From assembly GCA_000447245.1 (NCBI GenBank), contig AUYT01000001.1:1420001-1484000 (forward strand): DNA of 64,000 nt. The letters run 5' to 3'. Made by a program: the position numbers and the translations under genes. The notes under the pieces are model-generated. The model had not been told where the DNA came from. It saw only the letters and a list, made by a program, of their open reading frames with translations, and ran no database searches. Within the stretch, counting starts at the first letter, position 1. Every line of letters starts with the position of its first letter. Origin of the DNA: a candidate division Zixibacteria bacterium RBG-1. GTDB lineage: Bacteria > Zixibacteria > MSB-5A5 > DSPP01 > RBG-1. Shown piece after piece: positions 1 to 8,090 of the stretch.

Positions 1-161
1 GGTACAAACAAGGAATCTAGCTGGGCAGAGTTCTTATTAATTAGAGCCAGCTGAAATCTGGTTAACTGGTTTTTGATTACAACAATATCATCCTGGGCTT
101 TTTTGCAGTTGAAAATTAGAAATAGGCTTGCTAAAAAAAATAAGATGAAAACTTTTTTCAT
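1..161 (-). CDS. Putative lipoprotein, 3' part outside window
   Basis: Only the first 53 codons lie in the window; the gene runs off position 1. An ATG at 161-159 is followed by a Lys-Lys start, a hydrophobic stretch ending in FLIFNC at residue 19, and a polar segment (KKAQDDIVVIKNQLTRF). This looks like a lipoprotein signal, although Phe-Asn before the Cys is not a classical lipobox. The visible segment after the signal resembles the first helix of SnoaL/NTF2-like small proteins, which is a weak inference. A purine-rich GAGAGG lies about 15 nt upstream, rather far for a ribosome site. The gene is co-directional with and downstream of the NtrC-type regulator. Confidence 0.5.
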   Translation of the reverse strand, partial: MKKVFILFFLASLFLIFNCKKAQDDIVVIKNQLTRFQLALINKNSAQLDSLFV

Positions 162-239
162 CTAGGTTTGATACGACCTCTCTGATTTTTGTACTATCAT
201 AGCGACTGTATTGCACTAATCACTGAACACTAACCGCTC

Positions 240-1589
240 TTATTTCAGGCCGTACTCTTTCAGCTTATTTCTCAAAGTTCTGGTGGAGATTCCCAAAACA
301 TCCGCGGCTTTGGTCTGGTTATTGTCGTAAGAAGCCAAAGTCTTCAAGATTAAATTTCTCTCTAGATTTTCCAAACTCTGACCTACCTGCAAATCCGCTT
401 GAGTGGCTTCTACCGGCAAAGTTAACTCCCGGGGGAATTCAGCCGGAGATAAAATCTTATTTTTGGCCACTACCACGGCTCTTTCAATATAATTTTCCAG
501 CTCCCGCACATTGCCGGGCCAGGGATAATTTAAAAGAAGTTCCATGACTTCTTTTGAAACGCCTGATATATGTTTATTATTTTCCGAAGAGTATCTTTTT
601 ATGAAATGTTCCACCAAAGCCGGAATATCCTCTTTTCTGTCTTTTAGAACCGGCAGGTGAATGGGGAAAACATTCAAACGGTAAAATAAATCTTCCCTGA
701 AATTTCCTTTTTTAGTCTCGGCTGCTAAATTTTTGTTAGTGGTGGCTATGATTCGTACATCTACCTGAATGGTTTCTCCGGACCCCAAACGCTCAAATTC
801 TCTTTCCTGTAACACTCTCAGTAATTTTCCCTGTAAATTGGAGGAAATTTCCGAGATTTCATCCAAAAGTAAAGTTCCACCGTGGGCTATTTCAAACCTG
901 CCTGCGGTTTTCCGTATGGCACCGGTAAAAGCCCCCTTTTCAAAGCCGAAAAGCTCGGCCTCGATTAATCCTTCCGGAATGGCGGCGCAGTTGATTCTGA
1001 TAAAGGGATAATCTTTGCGATTGGAATTAAAATGAAGGGCTGTAGCTACCAACTCTTTGCCGGTACCGGTATCACCGGTTATCAATACCGTTGCTTTGCT
1101 ATCTGCCACTACCTGTATCTGTTCAAAAACCTTTTGCATACCCGGAGACTTGCCGACTATATTTTCAAATTTATATCTGCCGGCCAGCTGTGAACGCAAA
1201 CGCTTATTCTCTTCTACTAACCTTTGGTATTCCAGAGCCTTTTTAACTATAATTTCAATCTCGTCTGCTGAAAAAGGTTTCATAACATAGTCAAAAGCCC
1301 CCAACTTCATAGCTTCCACAGCATTTTCCACAGTTCCGAATGCGGTCATCATCACTACTTTGGTATCTGGGGTGGTTTCTTTGACTTTTTTTAAAACTTC
1401 CATACCGGATATGGTGGGCATACGTATATCGGATAGCACTAAGTCAAAATTGCTGGAGGAAATTTTTTCTAGGGCTTCTTCTCCGGAGGAGGCGGTTTCT
1501 ACACCAATGTTCAGCCGCTGCAGAGTTTCTTTTAAGAAAGCCTGCACCAGACTATCATCTTCTACAATCAGAATTTTTCTGTTTAACAA
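240..1589 (-). CDS. Sigma-54-dependent response regulator, NtrC/AtoC family
   Basis: Transcription activator of sigma-54 RNA polymerase. Domains in order: receiver (residues 5-120, phospho-acceptor Asp54 in LVLSDIRMP, conserved Lys104 in MKPF), AAA+ domain (about 143-375) with Walker A GDTGTGKE at 172-179, the sigma-54 contact loop GAFTGA at 219-224 and Walker B TLLLDE at 239-244, then a Fis-type helix-turn-helix (about 408-449). At 449 residues it is a full-length family member. The start is TTG, with GAGG five bases upstream. The gene lies just downstream of a PAS histidine kinase on the same strand and the two surely form a two-component system. The target genes cannot be told from the window; I saw no convincing -24/-12 promoter nearby. 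Confidence 0.95.
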   Translation of the reverse strand: MLNRKILIVEDDSLVQAFLKETLQRLNIGVETASSGEEALEKISSSNFDLVLSDIRMPTISGMEVLKKVKETTPDTKVVMMTAFGTVENAVEAMKLGAFDYVMKPFSADEIEIIVKKALEYQRLVEENKRLRSQLAGRYKFENIVGKSPGMQKVFEQIQVVADSKATVLITGDTGTGKELVATALHFNSNRKDYPFIRINCAAIPEGLIEAELFGFEKGAFTGAIRKTAGRFEIAHGGTLLLDEISEISSNLQGKLLRVLQEREFERLGSGETIQVDVRIIATTNKNLAAETKKGNFREDLFYRLNVFPIHLPVLKDRKEDIPALVEHFIKRYSSENNKHISGVSKEVMELLLNYPWPGNVRELENYIERAVVVAKNKILSPAEFPRELTLPVEATQADLQVGQSLENLERNLILKTLASYDNNQTKAADVLGISTRTLRNKLKEYGLK

Positions 1590-1697
1590 TTTAACCTCAG
1601 ATCTCGGGTTGATTTAGGTTAGTTTACAAAAATTCATATGTACAGTCTCTCTAAAATTAGAATTGACCATTTGATTCATAAAATTCGATTAAATTTA

Positions 1698-2936
1698 TTA
1701 AAACAGAGGTAAACTTATTTCCACCTCTGTTCCTTTTCCCACTTCCGAGTTAACCTTAATTTCTCCTTGATGGGCTTCCACAATTTTCTTAATAGTGGCC
1801 ATTCCCAAACCGGTCCCACCTTCTTTGGTGGTAAAAAATGGGGTAAACATTTTATCTAAGACCTCTTTGGACATTCCTGAACCGGAATCAGCAATCTTGA
1901 GGAAAAGCTTTTCTTGTTTTATTTTTTGGTCTCTGGCATACTCCGCTGAAATTTTGACTTTTCCTCCTTTGGGCATGGACTGGGTTGCGTTCTGCAATAA
2001 ATTCAAAACCACCTGACGGAAATGTTCCGGGTCGATTTTGGCTTTCAGCTCCGGTCTGACATACTCCCTTAGAATAACAATATTTTTCTTTTCCCTTTGT
2101 AAATCCATTTCGTAAAATTTTACCACCTCGTCTAAAAATCTGGTTAAATTGACCTCCTGTGGGGCCACTTTTATCATCCTGGCATAGGTGAGTAAATTCT
2201 TGACCGTTCGATTCAGGTTTTCCACTCCCTCAATTATTTTTTTGACATACTGTTTGCGGGAATCGCTTTCCGCTATCTCCTTATTTAATAAGTCAGCAAA
2301 GCCAGTTATTCCACCCAAAGGATTTCGGACTTCATGAGCGACTGTAGCCGCCATTTCCCCTAAGGCCGCCAAAGTTTTTACCCGGCTGACCTCGTCTTCC
2401 AGCTTTTTAATCTTGCTCAAATCAAAAAATATCTCCACCACTCCTAAAAGTGCTCCTTCGCTGTCAACTAAGGGGGCTGTGGAAAAACCTAGTGGAACTT
2501 TGGCTCCATTCTTATTGAGCAGTTCTCTTTCCTCATCAATGTGAGGGGTTTTAGTTTTCAAAGTTTTTAAGGCATTTAATTCTTTATCTATATTTTTTCC
2601 GATAATTTCTGAATAGGGTCTCCCCACTACTTCGACGGCTTTATAACCGGTAATCTCCTCTGCCGCTTTGTTGAACATGGTAATCTTTCCGGCCAAGTCA
2701 ACTACCAGAACTCCGGAAGTCAAACTTTCCAGGATATTTTTGAGAAAGCTGGTAATTTTTTCCTTTTCTGCCAAGGACTGTTTCAACTGTTGGTTGGTCT
2801 CTTCCAATTTTTGATTTAAGGATTCAAATTTGGTTTCTAATTCCCGGTAGGCCTGATGCAACTGGTCCGCCATTTTGGAGACAACGGTTGGACTGGATGG
2901 TTGGTCGATCGGTTTCGGGGGAGTTGCTTTTTTCAT
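1698..2936 (-). CDS. PAS-domain sensor histidine kinase
   Basis: Probable cognate kinase of the sigma-54 activator that follows it. The order is an N-terminal coiled coil (about 25-65), a PAS domain (about 66-185, with the VEIFFDLSKIKKLE exit helix), a HisKA domain with H-box VAHEVRNPLGGI (phospho-acceptor His201), and HATPase_c (about 300-412) with N-box VVLNLLQNATQSM, G1 ADSGSGM and G2 GGTGLGM. There is no membrane segment or signal peptide, so it is cytoplasmic, like NtrB-type kinases. The 108-bp gap before the regulator gene holds no terminator, consistent with co-transcription. Confidence 0.95.
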   Translation of the reverse strand: MKKATPPKPIDQPSSPTVVSKMADQLHQAYRELETKFESLNQKLEETNQQLKQSLAEKEKITSFLKNILESLTSGVLVVDLAGKITMFNKAAEEITGYKAVEVVGRPYSEIIGKNIDKELNALKTLKTKTPHIDEERELLNKNGAKVPLGFSTAPLVDSEGALLGVVEIFFDLSKIKKLEDEVSRVKTLAALGEMAATVAHEVRNPLGGITGFADLLNKEIAESDSRKQYVKKIIEGVENLNRTVKNLLTYARMIKVAPQEVNLTRFLDEVVKFYEMDLQREKKNIVILREYVRPELKAKIDPEHFRQVVLNLLQNATQSMPKGGKVKISAEYARDQKIKQEKLFLKIADSGSGMSKEVLDKMFTPFFTTKEGGTGLGMATIKKIVEAHQGEIKVNSEVGKGTEVEISLPLF

Positions 2937-2956
2937 ATTTATTTTTATCCCTGCTT

Positions 2957-2984
2957 AATATAATCAAAATTAAATCTTAGGCAA
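2957..2984 (-). promoter_or_regulatory. Possible sigma-70 promoter of the two-component operon
   Basis: On the minus strand TTGCCT (2984-2979), a 16-bp spacer, then TATATT (2962-2957), about 20 bp before the kinase start. The -10 is identical to that of the dockerin genes; the -35 is weak. Confidence 0.35.
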
Positions 2985-3002
2985 TATATTATATAAATAA
3001 AA

Positions 3003-3028
3003 AAGCCGAGCAATGACTCGGCTTTCTG
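3003..3028 (-). terminator. Rho-independent terminator after first dockerin gene
   Basis: Stem AAGCCGAG / CTCGGCTT with a short loop, followed on the minus strand by a run of T, 19 bases after the stop codon of the dockerin gene. Confidence 0.85.
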
Positions 3029-3046
3029 TCAATGGATAAAATTTCT

Positions 3047-3793
3047 TTAAGGCAGACAGCCCGGCATTGGCGGTGGGCCATCTTTATACACATAGTTCAC
3101 CAAATAAACAATGTCCGCTATGTTAACCATACAATCCCCGTTCAAATCAGCCCCAACTAAAATTGGTGGGATGGCCCCTCCATATGAAACATATTTGACC
3201 AAATAAATAATATCCACAATGTCAACCCAGCGGCTGTTGTTGACATCGCCAGGCAGATATACCACGATAGGAAAGGAGCCAGCTGTAAATTGAGGAACAT
3301 AATCTTCTGGCGGTGTCCCGGCTACAAAAGCTAAATGATTGGAGGGTTCAAAAAAAGTTGTATCTAAGGTAAGATTTCCCACCGTGTCATTCAAAGTAAA
3401 CCAAATTTTACATAAATTCCCCGAGCCGGGAGGGATAGGGTCTTCTCCCACCGGAACTGCTCCAATCAAAAGCTTACTTTCAGAAAAGTTGTAATTAGAG
3501 ATCTTATTTGCTAAATACTCGACCCGGCTCCCCAAAAATGAGGTGGAATCATAGCTAACCGGTCCGGAAATCAAAAAAGGGCAGGTGATGGCCTTTACTA
3601 TGTTGTCATTAAAAAATCTGACCCCCACAAAAGCGATTCCAGGATATCCCAGAGGATAATACAAGGCCGGGGTGGAAAACCCCAGGGTATCGGCTAAACC
3701 CGGGTCATCTGGGTCTTGGCCAGCCCAAAGAAGAGAAGATAATAATAAAATTAATAGCCCGCTGGATAACTTAATCGGTGCATGCCTCTTCAT
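3047..3793 (-). CDS. Secreted cohesin-like plus dockerin protein 1
   Basis: Secreted protein of 248 residues. The ATG at 3793 is chosen over an upstream in-frame start because AAGGAGGAG lies just upstream and a clean signal peptide (Lys/Arg start, hydrophobic core, AWAG cleavage region) follows. The middle (about 35-175) has the sequence rhythm of a cohesin-like beta-sandwich (YDSTSF, then GSGNLCKIWFTL). The C-terminus carries two dockerin type I repeats: GDVNNSRWVDIVDIIYLV and GADLNGDCMVNIADIVYL, each with the Asp/Asn calcium-loop pattern. It is a close paralogue of the next gene upstream. In this lineage such proteins probably assemble on the surface or extracellularly; the partner is unknown. 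Confidence 0.8.
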   Translation of the reverse strand: MKRHAPIKLSSGLLILLLSSLLWAGQDPDDPGLADTLGFSTPALYYPLGYPGIAFVGVRFFNDNIVKAITCPFLISGPVSYDSTSFLGSRVEYLANKISNYNFSESKLLIGAVPVGEDPIPPGSGNLCKIWFTLNDTVGNLTLDTTFFEPSNHLAFVAGTPPEDYVPQFTAGSFPIVVYLPGDVNNSRWVDIVDIIYLVKYVSYGGAIPPILVGADLNGDCMVNIADIVYLVNYVYKDGPPPMPGCLP

Positions 3794-3863
3794 AACTCCT
3801 CCTTGAAACCTCCAAAAAAAGCAGTTAGTTTGATTCCTCTTTACCCCAAGTTTTGACAACCGC

Positions 3864-3892
3864 AATATAAGTTAAAATTCAATCTATGTCAA
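3864..3892 (-). promoter_or_regulatory. Sigma-70 promoter of dockerin gene 1
   Basis: TTGACA (3892-3887), spacer exactly 17 bp, TATATT (3869-3864) on the minus strand, about 70 bp upstream of the chosen start. The same pattern and spacing recur before all four dockerin genes. Confidence 0.75.
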
Positions 3893-4100
3893 GAAATTTT
3901 AGAGATTTCTAAAATTTAACCTCTGGCTTTTGGAAGGAAAAACTGGATGGTTTCATTATCTTACCGGTAACATAGTTACACCAAGATTGAGCTAATTTAA
4001 AAGAACAGAATTATAAACAGCATCAAACTATGGTTAAGATTGAAAATGAAGGAATAAAAAAGCCGTTTCATCGCAACTTCTCAAACAGGGGAAATTTTCT

Positions 4101-4850
4101 TTAAGAGATACAACCTGGAACCGGCATGGTGCCACCTTTATAAACATAATTAACTAAAAAGATAATATCGGATAAATTAATGGTACAATCACCGTTGACA
4201 TCGCCGGCTACAACGTGAACAGGAACTGGACTGCCTTTAAAGACATAATTCACCAAATAAATTATGTCAACTATGTCAACAAAACGGTTACCAGTGGCAT
4301 CCCCAGGGAGATAAACTACAATCGGAAAGACACCCCCGGTAAACCTGGGAATATAATCGACAGGAGGTTCCCCGGTCACAAAAGCCAAGTGGTTAGACGG
4401 TTCAAAAAATGTTGTGTCCAAGGTTATGGGACCTGTGGTATCGTTTAAGGTAAAGTAAATCTTGCACAAACCCCCAGATCCAGGTGCAATGGGTTCTTCT
4501 GCTACCGGCACTGCTCCAATTAAAAGTTTGCTTTGAGAAAAATCATAATTGGTAGTGGTAAACTCTAAGGAATCCACCCGGCTCCCGGTAAATGAGACTG
4601 AATCATAGCTTACCGGACCCCCTATTAAAAATGGACAAGTAATGCCTTTTACCTGATTGTCATTAAAAAATCTTACTCCTATTACCACTTCCGACAAACC
4701 ATATCCCAAGGGATAATAGAACGCGTTAGTTGAAAAAACAAGCGTGTCAGCTAACCCAGGGTCATCGGGGTCTTGGCCTGCCCAAATTGCTGAGCTGAAA
4801 AACAAAATGGCCAGAGTGATACCGAGTTTAATTAAGACCTTCCTTCTCAT
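4101..4850 (-). CDS. Secreted cohesin-like plus dockerin protein 2
   Basis: 249 residues, a paralogue of the preceding dockerin protein along its whole length, including the DPDDPGLADTL segment just after the signal peptide and the TFFEPSNHLAFV segment. A signal peptide ends near AIWAG. The cohesin-like beta-rich domain (about 30-175) is followed by two dockerin repeats, GDATGNRFVDIVDIIYLVNY and GDVNGDCTINLSDIIFLVNY. The start ATG has TGGAGGAGTT directly upstream. The conserved single Cys in GGLCKIYFTL and the terminal PGC motif are shared by both paralogues. I infer tandem duplication; the ligand or scaffold is not known. Confidence 0.82.
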   Translation of the reverse strand: MRRKVLIKLGITLAILFFSSAIWAGQDPDDPGLADTLVFSTNAFYYPLGYGLSEVVIGVRFFNDNQVKGITCPFLIGGPVSYDSVSFTGSRVDSLEFTTTNYDFSQSKLLIGAVPVAEEPIAPGSGGLCKIYFTLNDTTGPITLDTTFFEPSNHLAFVTGEPPVDYIPRFTGGVFPIVVYLPGDATGNRFVDIVDIIYLVNYVFKGSPVPVHVVAGDVNGDCTINLSDIIFLVNYVYKGGTMPVPGCIS

Positions 4851-4919
4851 AACTCCTCCATGAAGCCTAATAGCCAGAAATTAAATTGTTTCTATCGTCC
4901 TGGAAGTATTAACAATCTT

Positions 4920-4948
4920 AATATAAATTAGGTCCCTTATTATGTCAA
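4920..4948 (-). promoter_or_regulatory. Sigma-70 promoter of dockerin gene 2
   Basis: TTGACA (4948-4943), 17-bp spacer, TATATT (4925-4920), about 70 bp upstream of the ATG on the minus strand. Confidence 0.75.
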
Positions 4949-5078
4949 CAAAATTTTTTAAATGTTTTGAAAGCAATTCTTTTTACAGATTACATAACTT
5001 GGGAGCAGTTTTAATTTTTACAGATTTAATGATATAATTTGTTTCAGATATGAATTGATTAATATGCTTTCTCAAAAG

Positions 5079-5105
5079 AAAAGCCCCCATTTCTGGGGGC
5101 TTTTC
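5079..5105 (-). terminator. Rho-independent terminator after large dockerin gene A
   Basis: AAGCCCCCA / TGGGGGCTT hairpin followed by TTTTCTTTT on the minus strand. It belongs to a block duplicated after the neighbouring paralogue. Confidence 0.85.
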
Positions 5106-5147
5106 TGCTTTCCTTACCTTTTGGAATAGCTTCCCTAGCTTAAGTTC

Positions 5148-7763
5148 CTATGGCAGAGGTTTACAACATTCTTTGCACGGGACTGGTTGGGGTCCGCCTC
5201 CGAAAACATAGTTCTTTTTGTAAACTATGTCGACTAAGTTGCATACCCCGTTGCAGTCACTGTCACATCTACATTTCGGAACCGGTATGGGAAACCCCTT
5301 AAAGACCACATTGACGTCGCAAATGATATCCGCTAAATTCACCACTCCATCTCCGTTGCAGTCATTGGGCTTGTAAGTGCAGACCACAAAGGTATCCTTG
5401 CGAGAAGGCACCAATAAATACTCGCTGTTCCGCACCTGCAGACCATGCAATCCCCATTGGTCAATGGTCTGTGTAGTCAAACCAGGAGGGAATGTCTTGG
5501 GAAAGATTTCGTATGCCACATAGTGAGTGTCAGACTTAGGTCTAAGCTCATTGTCCTTATCAGCAGGGGTGAAGAAATACACCGGCTTTAGCGAATCTAA
5601 TCGTTCAGGTGTCCCAAACAGAACATCAAACTGGTCTAAGAGTTCCACCGGTGGCTTAATGGCCTTGGGCTTATGAATTCGGTAAGCGGTGTAGTGGCCC
5701 AGCAAAGTGTCGGGCGGATTATGAGATGGGAAGAGTTTTTGAGTCGGAAGCAGGAAGTATTTCACAGTGTCGATAAAGACCTTGGTCGACTCAAACTGGT
5801 TGACATAGGTGACCTGGACATTGATTCTTCTGTTATTGCTGGATTTCACCCTATACCAGGTCAGGTGGTCATCCGGTCGGGTGATGTCGGACGTATCGTT
5901 TTTGGCGGCACCGAAGACAACCTTCCGCACCGGGTTAGACAGGAAGGCAATCGAATCCACGACGAGGAAATCATGAATGGTGAACTGGTCTCTGACCAAG
6001 GCAAAAGTATCCTTAGGTGCCCCGAAAATTCTCCAGGTCTTAAAGTGATTCCGCAGAGTGTCAGGTGGGGTAACCGGGTCGCAGGCGTCGTCTATGCCGT
6101 TGCCGTTTCCGTCACCCAGACAGGCCGGGACTACAACTCCCCCTGATGCTACACACGTTCCCACAGGCACAGGCCCACAAGGTGGTCCGCCGACGAAGGG
6201 GTAACAGCAGGTTTCCATCGGCTGCTCAACGTGTAGCTTTCTGGTGGGAACTAATAAGAACTGACTGTTGAAGACATCGATAGTTCTTCCCGGGGGCGGG
6301 AAAAATTGGTCCGTAATCTGCCGAGGCTGTCCCACAAAGTTCATGGGTGGAATAAGATAAGCTACGTAGTGAGTGACCATGTCATAAGTCGGCTCAAGAT
6401 TCTTTTGGCAGGGGGTCAGGAAGAAGACCGGCAAAAAGGAAGTTACATTTTCAACAGTGCCCATTGATCGGTCAAACTGGTCCTCCAATTGGATTCCTTT
6501 ATTTACCAGCTGAGGATTTCGGATTCTATAGGCCTTATAATGGTCCACGCTGTCCGGAGGAAGATGTCCATCCTTTTGAGCTGGTAACAATAAATATTTC
6601 ACAGAATCTATTTCGACTTTGGTTGATTCAAACTGATTCACATATTCTACTCTTAGCAAAGTGTCTCTGCCGAAAGCCCTGTACCAGGTCAAATGGTCGT
6701 CAAAATCGACAATAGGGGTGGTATCATTTACTATAGGACCGAAAACAACTTTTCTGACCGGGTTTGAGAGATACTCAAGCTGGACTATATCCAGAGTATC
6801 GGTCATGAACTGGTCTTTGACCTGACGAATTGCGGTGAACGTAATGGGCGTAACTCTCCAGGTCTTGTAGTGATTCTTACCTGTGTCCGGCTGAACGCCT
6901 GGGCAGTTATTCTGGCAGGAATGTAAACCATCGGTCCAAATAGCTAAGTTGCCTGGGAGCTGGGCACCACCTGTCAGACACAAATCATCCCACGGTCCCC
7001 CAGCTACACCACTGTCCCAATAGTCACAGCATACTTGACAGGACAGATCAGTGCAAACTCCGAGCTGGCAATTTGGCCCACCAAGAATGAAAAGGTCCAC
7101 ACATGCAAAGTAGTCAGAATCCACACAACAGGGCTGATTCAACGGGAAGGCATAAACCTGACACGGTGAGTTGGGCGGAACGACAATAGTTTGCATAGGT
7201 CCGGTGCAGAGTGTGGCACCCGGAACATGACAAACTGTGCCGTCAGCCAAAATCGTGTCCTTTGCTACCGCAATTGCCGGAAACACTTGAACGTCACAAG
7301 GGTCAGGCCCGGGGTTGCACAGTTTGACATAAATTGTTTTTACCTCAAAGGGATAGGCCGGACAGGTGGCTGGCGGCACCGGACAGGTTAAAGACGGGTC
7401 CTGGTAACTGCACAAAACTCCTCCCGGAAAACCGGCTAAGCAAACCTCGGTTTCGGTCTGCCCGTAGCAAACTGCTGTGAAAGGGCAAAGGTCCGTGGGA
7501 CTGGCAGTTTTTAAATCTCCGACAGCCGCCGTAAGCACTGGGGTAGAATTGTTCTTTTGCGAAATGTTGAAAACTTGCGAGTTTGGAGAAATCGGATTAG
7601 CTTCAGAATTCCCGGTCCAGAAATTTTGGGGTGCGGTCTGCTTTACAGTATTAGCTGGATTTGTCATCCAGTAATTCGTCTGCGGTGTATCTTTATCTGC
7701 GGCCCACAAAGGGCTACACAGAAAAACTACGGCTATAACAAGCCAAAGAAATTTTTTAAACAT
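5148..7763 (-). CDS. Large secreted protein: Cys-rich head, DQF repeats, dockerin
   Basis: 871 residues. Signal peptide (MFKKFLWLVIAVVFLCSPLWA). A Cys-rich region (about 85-285, many CC and CxxC pairs) is followed by two blocks (about 295-520 and 570-800). Each block is made of four units of roughly 50-55 residues with the pattern HY-x-x-Y-x-I ... V-x-DQF ... L-x-x-P-x-x-K, giving eight units in all. A short DGNGNGIDD calcium-type motif lies between the blocks, and a dockerin pair closes the protein (NDCNGDGVVNLADI and DSDCNGVCNLVDI). The repeat resembles the domain I remember as DUF7450, not verified. The start ATG has AAGGAGGAG upstream. The function is unknown; the architecture suggests a disulfide-stabilised, calcium-binding extracellular protein. 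Confidence 0.8.
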   Translation of the reverse strand: MFKKFLWLVIAVVFLCSPLWAADKDTPQTNYWMTNPANTVKQTAPQNFWTGNSEANPISPNSQVFNISQKNNSTPVLTAAVGDLKTASPTDLCPFTAVCYGQTETEVCLAGFPGGVLCSYQDPSLTCPVPPATCPAYPFEVKTIYVKLCNPGPDPCDVQVFPAIAVAKDTILADGTVCHVPGATLCTGPMQTIVVPPNSPCQVYAFPLNQPCCVDSDYFACVDLFILGGPNCQLGVCTDLSCQVCCDYWDSGVAGGPWDDLCLTGGAQLPGNLAIWTDGLHSCQNNCPGVQPDTGKNHYKTWRVTPITFTAIRQVKDQFMTDTLDIVQLEYLSNPVRKVVFGPIVNDTTPIVDFDDHLTWYRAFGRDTLLRVEYVNQFESTKVEIDSVKYLLLPAQKDGHLPPDSVDHYKAYRIRNPQLVNKGIQLEDQFDRSMGTVENVTSFLPVFFLTPCQKNLEPTYDMVTHYVAYLIPPMNFVGQPRQITDQFFPPPGRTIDVFNSQFLLVPTRKLHVEQPMETCCYPFVGGPPCGPVPVGTCVASGGVVVPACLGDGNGNGIDDACDPVTPPDTLRNHFKTWRIFGAPKDTFALVRDQFTIHDFLVVDSIAFLSNPVRKVVFGAAKNDTSDITRPDDHLTWYRVKSSNNRRINVQVTYVNQFESTKVFIDTVKYFLLPTQKLFPSHNPPDTLLGHYTAYRIHKPKAIKPPVELLDQFDVLFGTPERLDSLKPVYFFTPADKDNELRPKSDTHYVAYEIFPKTFPPGLTTQTIDQWGLHGLQVRNSEYLLVPSRKDTFVVCTYKPNDCNGDGVVNLADIICDVNVVFKGFPIPVPKCRCDSDCNGVCNLVDIVYKKNYVFGGGPQPVPCKECCKPLP

Positions 7764-7796
7764 CGCTCCTCCTTAAAAAAAGTTGAAGTTTTTCCC

Positions 7797-7846
7797 TCTT
7801 CTTCTTTAAAAATTTTAGCTTGTATGAATTTATACCACCCCCTTGC
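7797..7846 (-). promoter_or_regulatory. Conserved leader element of large dockerin gene A
   Basis: In the 5' untranslated leader, the minus strand carries GCAAGGGGGTGGTA followed by a small ATTC-centred inverted repeat and an AT-rich AAAATTTTTAAAGAAGAAG. The same order of motifs is found upstream of the paralogue at 9815-9862. It may be a structured leader or the remains of duplicated DNA; no known riboswitch is recognised. Confidence 0.4.
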
Positions 7847-7948
7847 ATTAAAGTTAAAAGATTAAATTGGAAATTAATTTAAGCTTCTTTAACTCAAAAA
7901 ACCTTCTTACTCTTGGCTACGAGCAAAAATTTAGAAAGTTACACAAAT

Positions 7949-7977
7949 AATATAAAGAATCGCTTTTTATTTGTCAA
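7949..7977 (-). promoter_or_regulatory. Sigma-70 promoter of large dockerin gene A
   Basis: TTGACA (7977-7972), 17-bp spacer, TATATT (7954-7949) on the minus strand. It predicts a leader of about 180 nt. Apart from this and the terminator at 8026-8049 the 7764-8090 gap holds no gene. Confidence 0.75.
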
Positions 7978-8025
7978 GAGAAATTATTTAATAAATCACA
8001 TGTTAATATCTAAATCCCAAGAAAA

Positions 8026-8049
8026 CCCCCTTTCTACTGGGGGCTTTTC
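8026..8049 (-). terminator. Rho-independent terminator after large dockerin gene B
   Basis: AAAGCCCCC / GGGGG-rich hairpin (one mismatch at the base) followed by a T run on the minus strand; a diverged copy of the terminator at 5079-5105. Confidence 0.7.
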
Positions 8050-8090
8050 TGCTTTCCTTACCTTTGGAATAGCTTCCCTAACCTAAGTTA

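Noticed and set aside
3794-3865. Extended N-terminus of the first dockerin protein
   Set aside because: It would translate the ribosome site and promoter -10 region; the ATG at 3793 begins the signal peptide.
5673-6146. 157-residue plus-strand ORF inside the large dockerin gene
   Set aside because: Shadow frame of a well-supported repeat protein on the minus strand.
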